Assembly (NCBI GenBank): GCA_019693395.1
Contig: JAAMXP010003248.1
Coordinates: 1-46,781 of the forward strand
Length of the DNA stretch: 46,781 nucleotides
Source: Ettlia oleoabundans
Taxonomy: Eukaryota > Chlorophyta > Chlorophyceae > Chlamydomonadales
Direction of reading: 5' to 3'
The first letter of the stretch is position 1, and each line of letters starts with the position of its first letter. The position numbers were made by a program, and so were the translations under genes. Of the stretch, positions 35,485 to 44,201 are shown one piece after another. Under the pieces are notes generated by a model, which saw only the letters and a program-made list of their open reading frames with translations, ran no database searches and was not told the origin of the DNA.

Positions 35485-38433
35485 GCCTGACGCGGGCGTT
35501 CCATCCCCAGCAGCAGCCGCCGCAGCGCCTGCTCCTGCTGCTACGGTTGGTGTTGGGGGTACTGCAGCCACTGCAGCCTCGTTGGCATCCAGGTCCTCGC
35601 AAACTTCTGCCAGCTGCTCGGCAGCTGCCGCAAAACTTTCCTTAATCTCTGCGGTCAGGTGGAATGGCAAGTAGCAAATATTTTTATACGTCTTTCAATA
35701 TTTCAGTTTTCATCCCACTGCTAGGCCCGGTCACCTACAGCGCAAATACATTCGCCTCCTATAGGGTCGACACGGGTTTCAGCCCAGCAGTAGCCCACCA
35801 CCGCGGCTGTTACTAGAGACCGCCAACCCCACACACCGCGAATGGAGGACGATCCGCCGCCGATGTCCTTGCCCATTTCTTGCGGGTCCTCCACAGCCAG
35901 GGCCCAGGGCCGTCGCATATTGCGCCAGGCCTTGATCTTCAAGCACACGCCGCCCATGCGCACACTCACCGCCTGCTTGCTGTAGGAGAAATGGTTGCCT
36001 GCGGTTGGATGAAATGGTGGGAAGAGATCAATCATGTGATGATCACATATGGGAAGAGTAGGGAAGGAAGGGGAAGGCTGTAGGCGAGTGCACAGGTGGA
36101 CCTACAGCGCCGCCACCCAGCCAATTTGTGCATGGCAGGTGACAGGCAAAGCATTACTGTATCGATAAGGCAGGCATCTGATGGCGTGCATTGGCCCCCA
36201 GCACGAGTGACACAGCGGCAGGCAGGGTGGAAAGGACAGCATGCACAGCGCTGGCAGCGCACCAAAGCGGTCGAAGAAGCCCCACAGCAGCGCTCCAAGG
36301 TCGGCAGGTGGAGCCCTGCGTGGCTTGGCTGCTGCCGCATCCTCCACCTCATCTTCTTCCTCCGCATCCTCCCCCTCGCCACCCTCCTTCCAGAGCCGGT
36401 GCCGCCTTCGGGCGGGCCCCGCAGCCTGCTGCTGCTGCTGCTCCTGTTGCTCCGCATGTGAAGCGGCGGCGGCAACAGCTGCCTGGGACATCGCCGGCAA
36501 GGCTCCGGCTGCCAGGTAATGCAAAAACCCTAGCGTCTCATGCAAATCTGCCGGGAGCGGTGGAGCGGGCTGCTGGTAGTGGCGCCGGGTGCCGCGCCCG
36601 GGTGTCTGCTGCTGCTGCGTGGGCGCCTGGGGTGGGGAGGTGTCCGGCTTGTATCCCTCCTGCTGCAGGTGAGCCATCACCTGAGCCAAGGAGGAAAGCA
36701 TGAACGCGGAAATGAGAGGGGAGCAAAGAGGTAGAGAGGAAATGAAGTTGATGGTGACTTGTGCACAGACTCAATATATAATACTCCATGCGTCCTAAGG
36801 CTCCAACGCACGCACCAACCATGCTGGACGGCAACCACCCCCTCTCCACGATGCCGTGCAACACAAGGGCGCACCAAACCAGCCACGCCAAGACAACCCA
36901 CCCACAACCACGAAGGATCCATAACAACTCAGCTGATGCCATCCACACCCACCAACACGACCGCACCCACACTCTTAAGGCTGTGACTAACATGCACCCA
37001 CCATGTTGAAGACCGAGTAGCTGCTGATGCCTCCGGTGAACACCTCATTGGCGCCACGCTCCCTGCAACACCCACACAACACACACCATACCATGAACCA
37101 ATGGCAGCAGGACCGTGCAAGAACCAGGGCAGCCTGGCATTGGCATGCTTTCATGCCGAGCGTGTGCTTCACCTGACGCACGACCGCTTGCCCCTGATCG
37201 CCTGCTTGCTTTAGTCCACACACCCACACCACTTTTCACCCCACACGCCACCCACCCACCTGAGGAAAGCCTTGACGGCCAGGCACAACGGGCGCAGCGG
37301 CGGCACCGCCAGCACCTGCCGCCGCACAAAGTCCACTGCCTGTGCGCCGTTCTCAGCACCCAGGCTGATGTCGGCACACAGACCGCCACCTGCCGGGGCC
37401 CCAGGATGGATTGTTGATGATCGTTAATGATAATCAAATAAAGTACAGGACAGAGAGAAAGCGCAGAAAGAGGCAGGAGGAAGCACAGGAGACCAAACAT
37501 GTACACTGGAAACGCTCCTCCTCGCTGCACAGCCATACATGTGCAACCTCCCCTGCTGCGTAGCGCCCGCCCACATCCCCGTATACTCGCTGGCCACGCC
37601 GCCCCCGCCTGCGATTCGCAGTTCACTCACCCAAATCCAGCTTGCACTTGATGATGGGCACCCTTGCCTCAATGATCTGTGCCCGACCACACAGCAGGCG
37701 GCGCTGCATGCGGGGCAGCGATGAGGCCATTTATTACTGGTAGGAGGCATCATTATGGGTGCACAGGAGCCCATAAATCCAAGCGTAATGCCATCACACG
37801 TCTCCCAACTGCCTCCCCCTGGCTCCAACAAAAATCGCCATGCCGCACCCAGATACTGTGTGCCGTTCCATCCCCTCCGAATCATGCCACCCCTGAGGAG
37901 CATACTGATCTAAACGCATATCGCCTGCTTGAATAATACCGCAGCATACCGTACCTGCACCAGCACGTCCAGCAGATCCTCCAGAAGTTCCGCCAGCTGG
38001 CGCCGCTGCACTGGAGTGAAGCCGGAGGCTGCACGTGCCAGCGTGGCGCCCACGCCCAGAACCACAATGTCAAGGTCGCTGCCGGGGAGAGCCAGGCCCG
38101 TGGCCTGCACAAACAGATTGATTTAACGGGTTGGCTAGGCAGTGGAGATGGGAGGATAACTGGCTGGGCGGGTCAACCTAGGCAGGGCAGGGCAAGCACA
38201 ATTGCAGGTCAAAATGGTAGCTTGGACAGGGAGGAACTAGAAGGAACCGCCAGAGCGAACGATTCTCTGCACGTGGGCATTGCCCAGACACCACCAAGCT
38301 AAAACTGTCCCGCCACCCATTTCCCCACAGCCACCCACCGCACCTGGGAGCCAAACAGCGCTGTGCGGCTTTGAGGCCACAGGCTGCTGGCCGCTTCACT
38401 CACAGCCAGCACCGCCTGCTGCACCGCCGCCAC
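34562..38433 (-). other. TRF4-type nucleotidyltransferase and PAP-associated domain exons
   Basis: Exons 8-16 of the gene above hold the whole catalytic unit, with all three carboxylates of the polymerase-beta fold present. Compared with yeast TRF4 and human PAPD5 the PAP-associated domain is split by a ~110-residue insertion rich in Gln, Pro and acidic residues (exon 13), between VMAHLQQEGY and ADLGALLWGFFDRFG. The C-terminal exons 15-16 add a Gln tract and many KKQK-type repeats. The intact catalytic residues suggest an active enzyme. Confidence 0.85.
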
Positions 38434-39039
38434 CTGCGGGCAGCAAGTGGTGGGTAAAGAGGCGCACAAGCAAAGTTAGAGTTGGAGCGCATGCGATTGG
38501 TGAACTCCGAAGCAGAAGCTGAGGGGATAGGAATTGATGGCAGCTGTCCATATGCACTTTGAAATACCTCTGCTATGTATTAGCAAGGTGCTCTTGCGCT
38601 TTGCGTTCAGGCCCAGGGCTAGCACAAGCGACGACAAAAGTGCGCAGAACGAGAATTCGACATGCATGTGACCGCATGCGGCACCGTGTTTCACAGTCAG
38701 AGCACTTGCTACAGGCAATCTCCAGTAGCAGTGCAGGACTCTTGCAGAGCAAAAGAAACGGAAACCACCCACCTCATGGGGCGTGGGCGTGGCGCGCGCG
38801 GCAAACGCCTCCACTTCATAGTGTAGCGGGGAGAAGCGAGCACCACCTTGCTGCGCATACTCCTGCTGCTGCCGTTCATACTGCTGCTGCTGCTGTTGCT
38901 GGTACTGCTGGTCTTGAGCGTAGAAGGGCGGCTGTTGGTAAGACGCGGCTTGGTCCTGGGAACATGGCTGCTGCATCTGTTGCTGCAGGTAGTAATGCTG
39001 ATACTGCTGCTGCATCTGTTGCTGCTGGTAGAGGCCCGC

Positions 39040-39073
<34 letters not shown>

Positions 39074-42000
39074 CAGAACCACTGCGCCTGCGCCTGCGCC
39101 TGCGCCTGTGCAGCGCCCCCGCCAGCTGATGCCGCCGTTGCGGCTGCTTCGTCGCAGGAGCGCAGGTAATGGCCACCGTGCGCCGCCACAGCCGCCTGCA
39201 GAGCTGCGGTCTGCTCAGGTCCTGCCGCTGCCACAGCCGCATCAGCCTTGTCTTCTTGTTCTTCCTGGCCTGCTGAACCTGGCACTCCACCCCTCGTCCC
39301 TGCTGCCGCCGCACCGCCAGCCGCATCCGAGGGGTCTCTGTCCCTCAGCTGCCTGCGGTACGATTCCAGGTCAACACCTTGTACCGCCAGCAGGCGCCGC
39401 TCGTCCTCAGTGAGAGCTCCGTAGGCCTCCTGCCAAGCCGCATCACTGCTGCCAGTTGCCGCTTCAAACAGCCTATCCAGCACCGCCGCCGCTGCCTTGG
39501 CGCCCACCCCGCTGGCCGCTCTCCTCGCCTCCTTGGCCGCCCTCTTGGCCGCCTTGCCGGCTGCCTTCACCACGGCAGCAAGCTCGGCTGGCGCCAGGCT
39601 GGCAAGCTCCGCAACCGGCCGCCCAGTCAGCTCTGCTGCTTGGATCAGCTGCAGGTGCCGCGCACGCTCCCGCTTGCTCAGTCCAGCACAGGCCGCATCC
39701 ACCTGGGCCTTGAGCCGCTGCTGCCGCAGCTCATTCAGCTGCTTGGCCTCGTCCAACTCACGAAGCGCGCGCAGCCCGGCTTCTATGACGGCAGCGGCAT
39801 CCATGTCACCCGCTTCGGCGCTAGCGCCTGCAGCTGCTGCTGCGGCAGCTGTGGCGGCATTCACAGGGTGCTGCGTGGCCGTGGCCGTGGTTGTGGTCGT
39901 GGCTGGCGCTGATATGGCTGCTTGCACCGGCGGCGGGGCCCGGTCCTCAAAGACAGCGAGCAGCAACGGCGCACCCGCGCCTGCCGCCGAGTCATCGCCA
40001 GCTGCCGCGTCAGCTGCCAACACCAGCTCAGCCGCAGCAGCAGGCTCAACCGCAGTCGCAGGCGCCTCCACAGCTGGCTGTGGCACGGCTGTTGATGGCT
40101 GTGCACCACCCGCACCAGCTTCCTCTGGCCCTGCCTCACCCTCCGCATCTGCCGGCAGCGGCGGCAGCGCAACATCAGCCCCAAACATCGCGGCCAACAC
40201 TTCCAAGGCCCCGTCCACCTCTGCAGCCAAGCGGCTCGGTGCTGCTGCCGTGAGACAGCACAGCAGCAGTGCCGGAGGCGTGTCGCCGCCCTCCAACCGA
40301 CTGACGGTGGCCCAGCCCTCCTGCAAGAACCAACCCAGCAGCTGCATCAGCAACTCACTCTCATGCCCATACCATGCAGGCTCAGAGCATGCGACACAGG
40401 TTCAAAAAGTGGGTGGAGCATACTCCCCACCCGGCCACAAACACGCTGCCAGTAATAAAGCACGCTGCTCGCTGTCTCTGCATGGTTTGCAGGCTTGCCA
40501 CACTGCTGCAGCGCACCTGCTCACAGCGCTCCATGGCGCTTAGCAGCAGCTGGCGCAGCGCGCGCTGCGAGTTGCGCTTGGGTTTGCATTTCTCCGAGAA
40601 CAGTCCAAGCTGCGGCCACAGCGGCGCTAGCTGCGCCGTTGCCTGCTTCTCCACTGCATCCAGGGAGATTCCCAGCCGTGACTGCAGCACACCCACAGCA
40701 TGCAGAAGCGCTGCCTGCTGCATCATCGCCAAGTCAGCTCCAACCGGCATTGGCGGCTTGGTGGGCGGGTTGTCTGCTGCCTGCCCCTGCCCTTGCGTGC
40801 CTGCTTGCTGCGCCTGCATCCCTTGCTGCGCTTTTAGCTGCGCCTGGCCCTGCCCATCTCCTGTCGCCTGCTGCCGCTCCCAGAAGAAACCCACCGCCTC
40901 CTCCCCACCGCCTGCTGCCGGCGCCTGCTGCTGCTGCTGCTCCTGCTGGGGTGGCTGGGGCTGATTCGGCTGGTCTTGCTGCTGCCGTTGGCATGCCTCC
41001 AAGTGTGCAAGGAAAGCAGTACGATCAGGGAACTGCTTGCAGTACGCATCCAGGTCCGAGAGGTACTGCTGACTGGGTGCCGCCGTGGAGCCCGCCAGGC
41101 TCAGCCTCACTCGGCCCTGTCGGTGCCAGGCGCCAGCTGCCTTTGCTCCCCTGCTTGTGACTGACTCAATTAGACCAGCGGCTGCTGCCGCCCCTATTGC
41201 GCCTTTAGCAGTCTTGTTGAGCACTAGGTTGCTGAGGTGACCCCAAATCTGGTTGAGATACCAGTTGACATCGGCCAAGGTGGTCCCCGGCAGCTGAGTG
41301 GTACCGCCATCACTGCCGTTGGTACTGCCAGAACCACCACTGCTGCTAGTTCCAGCAGTAGCAGCACCGGCAGAAGCCAACACTACTGTTGTGGCAGCCT
41401 CAAGTTGCTGCTGCCGCCGCTGCTGTGGGGTGCCGCGTGTGCGCTCCTGCTGCCGCCGCTGCCGCTTAGTCAGCTGCAGTGCCGCTTCATCCGGGGCTCC
41501 CGCTGCAGCCACTGGTGCGGCAACCGCAGCTGCCATGCCAGCAACTGCATTGGGCTCTTCACGCTGCCTCTTTGCTCCCGCGGCCCATTGCTGCTGCACA
41601 AGCACTTGCGGCATGTCTGAGGGACTGCCGCCCATCCCAGCCGCTGCTGCCTCACCCTCGTCTTCACCTTCCTCCTCATCCTCATCCCCATCCCCTAGCG
41701 CCGCCGCGGCTGCAGCCACCGCTGCACTGCCGGCCATCGCGGCTTCCAGCACAGCTGCAGCTGCCGCCGCTTGCTCGCCAGTCAGCAGCCCACCAGCTTG
41801 CACCTCCTCCAACTGCCGTGCAGCGGCAGCCGCCAGCTGGGCACTGATGCCAGCTGTCACACTGCGCCAGTCCAGCGGCGCACCAAAGGCCACCGCCTCT
41901 GCTGCACTGCCGGAGGGCGGTATGGCTGGCTCCACAGCAGCGGCAGCCGTCCCCTCAGGCTTAGCAGCAGCCAGCAGCTGGTCCACCAGCAGCGGCAGAG

Positions 42001-44014
42001 CGCCGTCGCAGCGCCCCAGTGGGTGCCCCGCACCGTGCCAGCAGGGCATGATGACCATGTTGCTGCCCTCCCCTTCGTCTGCCTTGTGGGCTGGAAGAAG
42101 ATTAAGTGGGGGAGCATGTGGATTGAGGTGTCAGACCGCTGATATTCAATGAGCTGATGTGGATACTTGATCATCGAACGTGAATATACTGGAAAAGCGC
42201 CCACATTACCATGGCGGTCGGCCGTTCAAGAATTTGTTTTGGTTCTAAAGACATCCAACAACGCAGGTACCAGGGGCCGCGCTTTACACCACGCGCCCCC
42301 TCCTGCCTCACCCGAATCATCCACCAGCACCACCCGCTTGAGCCCGCCAAAGTACTTGGCCAGGGGCTTCACAGTGTCCCAGGGCCGCCCCCCACGCGCC
42401 TCAATCGACTCCTGCGCGACATGACCGTGAACATGCACAGCAAAACGAGGCAGATGAGTACCAGAGTAAATGCTTGATTGTTGCCGGTTGCAACACAAGG
42501 CCAGGATCGCAGACCGGCAAACTGGTAGGTGGGGGGTCAACCGCTGATGCATTGGGGGTGACAGATGGAAAGAAAAGTACCAGAATCATCTGTTGGCCCT
42601 CAAATGGCTGATGGCATTCCTTGCAACCTGCACAGCCCCCTGCCATTGTGCCTGCTGCCCATAGGCCCCCTAGCTGCCTGCCCAGCGCACCGGGGACGCT
42701 GGATGGCAGTGATCTCGCGCCAGCACAACCTCAAACAGGACCCGCGGCAGCTCCAAAGGAAAGCCGTCAGCGTCAACAGCGCACACAGCAGCGCTACCAA
42801 CGCTAGCCCCAGATCCTGCTGCTGCTGCTGCCAGGGCCGCAACCTTGCGCTTCTTCTTCCCAGTTGGCATCGCCTGCTGCTGCTGTTGCCCCTGCAGCCC
42901 CTTAGCCTCCTGCTTCGCCTGCTCCTGGGCCAGATGCGCAGCCTGCCGTGCCTGCTGCGTGCGAGCCGCCCGCTGCCGCTGCTCCACAAAGTTGGCGAGG
43001 TTGCCGTGCAGCTTGGCCAGGGCCTTGCTGATGGTGGGGCGCGTGGCGCTGCTGTAGATGCCCAGCCTGCACATGGTAGGCGGTAATGCGTACATAAAAC
43101 GGCAAACCCTTCTGGTATCATAAAAAAGCGTCAGCGTGCAAAACCGCTCCCTCTATGCACATCGTTTTCTGCTGCTGCTCCAATATCGCATACGTGTGGG
43201 GCGTGCCGCACCTGAAGTGTGGCAGCAGACGCAGCAGATGGTGCACTCCGGGTCGCAGGTCGTGCTGCAAAGCGAGGGATGAGAGAGAGGCACGGTTGGT
43301 GTCAATATCAGAAGACGCGGGTCAGGAGAACATGCTGCCGGAAAGAATAGCCCCCTACAACCAGCCGCTGCAGTATTAGCATGCCCCGACCTGACGTTGG
43401 TGTGAGCGACGCTGCTCATGCACGCAACCAAACCTTGGTGAGGCATGAGCTCTCTCAAGCCCCCACCTGGTGGCTTGTGCCTGTCCATCGGTGCTGCATG
43501 AGCACCCCGTTGATGTCAAACAGTAGCAAAGGTCGCCCATCCAACTTCTGCTTGCGCTTGCTGGCAAACTCAAACGTGGGCAACTGCAGCGCCTGCAAGG
43601 AGGTTGCAAACCGGCAGACCATGTTTGAGGCAGGCCAAGGGACGCCTGTGAGCAATGTGAGGGATTTCACTTCATTGCAACGAATCTTGGGCAAATGATG
43701 TCCATGTTGTCAATGCAAAACAAAGCCTGCAACCCCAGCGAGCAGGCGACGAGGTGGTGGCAGCAGCGGCAGCCGGCTTCTGTGCACCGGCGTCGCTTCC
43801 TCGGTTCCTTGCTCACCTGCACCAGCTCGCCGCCTGTAGTCTGGGACAAGGGAACCGGGTTTAAAGGTTCCAAGCGCGCCTGTCCACTCCTCACGACATT
43901 GCCCAGCTGCATGCCCTCCTCTTCCCTATGCTGTTCATCGTCACTGTCGCTGTCCGCAGCAGCGGCAAATTCATCTTCCTCACTCTCGCTCCCCAGTTCC
44001 ATATTCCTCGTCAT
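34562..44014 (-). CDS. FCP1-like HAD phosphatase domain joined to TRF4/PAPD5-type poly(A) polymerase
   Basis: Sixteen exons in full phase: 43817-44014, 43467-43592, 43212-43264, 42691-43066, 42312-42411, 40517-42090, 38773-40320, 38344-38433, 37955-38104, 37631-37676, 37260-37389, 37002-37062, 36263-36680, 35837-35998, 35051-35648, 34562-34784; 1950 aa. After an acidic N terminus, a HAD domain (~80-340) shows GRPLLLFDINGVL, HDLRPGVHHLLRLLPHFR, LGIYSSATRPTISKAL, FEVVLARDHC and VVLVDDSAHKADEG. Residues ~340-1320 are Ala/Gln-rich. The polymerase part has LWPQSRTALFGSQ, TGLALPGSDLDIVV (catalytic D1365, D1367), ARVPIIKCKLDLGG, LCADISLGAENG (third Asp, D1427), NEVFTGGISSYSVFNMV, LLWGFFDRFG and the base-recognition loop VEDPQEMGKDIGGGSS. 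The Lys-rich tail suggests a nuclear location. TRF4 enzymes add short A-tails that mark nuclear RNAs for exosome decay. The two-gene alternative (split near 40320-40516) cannot be excluded without transcripts. Confidence 0.75.
35445..35484. repeat. CTG/CAG tract encoding polyglutamine
   Basis: About thirteen CTG units (CAG on the coding minus strand) encode a Gln run in exon 15 of the HAD-TRF4 gene. Trinucleotide tracts of this sort often vary in length between strains. Confidence 0.85.
39041..39072. repeat. CTG/CAG tract encoding polyglutamine
   Basis: About ten CTG units code for Gln in the Gln-rich linker (exon 7) of the HAD-TRF4 gene. Shorter Q-rich stretches follow down to about 38870. 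Confidence 0.85.
42312..43592 (-). other. HAD (FCP1-like) domain with D-x-N motif, Q-rich insertion and basic NLS
   Basis: Exons 2-5 of the gene above. In motif I the nucleophile Asp is present (43515-43517), but the usual second Asp is Asn (FDINGV, Asn at 43509-43511). Between LAKLHGNLANFVEQ and VLFEVVLARDHC lies an insertion of roughly 80 residues rich in Gln and Ala. It carries KKKRKV (42841-42858), a classical monopartite nuclear localisation signal. FCP1-like plant proteins with a D-x-N-G motif I are known to me from memory only; the activity of this form is uncertain. Confidence 0.7.
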
Positions 44015-44201
44015 GGTGCCCCCCCTATTGCGCGGAGGGCAGCTGCCGATGCTGTGCACTGTTAGCCCGCTATAGAGTGCAACAAGGTGACATGCAGTGG
44101 CAGGTGTCCGCAGTTGTGCCGGCTGCTGCAGTACAGCGGTCCAAGCTAGCAATTGCGTATATGCATGAGCGCTGTTCGGCGTTTGCCTTACACAGTATAA
44201 G
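44015..44201. promoter_or_regulatory. 187-bp bidirectional promoter region (HAD-TRF4 / eIF2A)
   Basis: The divergent start codons at 44014 (-, context CACCATGA) and 44202 (+) are 187 bp apart. The segment must serve both genes. No TATA box was recognised. Co-expression of an RNA-surveillance enzyme and a translation factor would be in keeping with this arrangement, but that is inference. Confidence 0.5.

Noticed and set aside
40180..40347. Separate start codon (ATG at 40347) for a stand-alone poly(A) polymerase gene
   Set aside because: It lies inside the best-supported intron and leaves no room for a promoter. It is kept as the alternative to the fusion, not as the main call.
39497..40543. 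Long plus-strand frame rich in Ala and Ser
   Set aside because: It is antisense to exon 7 of the HAD-TRF4 gene. It is the complement of Ala/Gln-rich codons in a high-GC exon and shows no motif.
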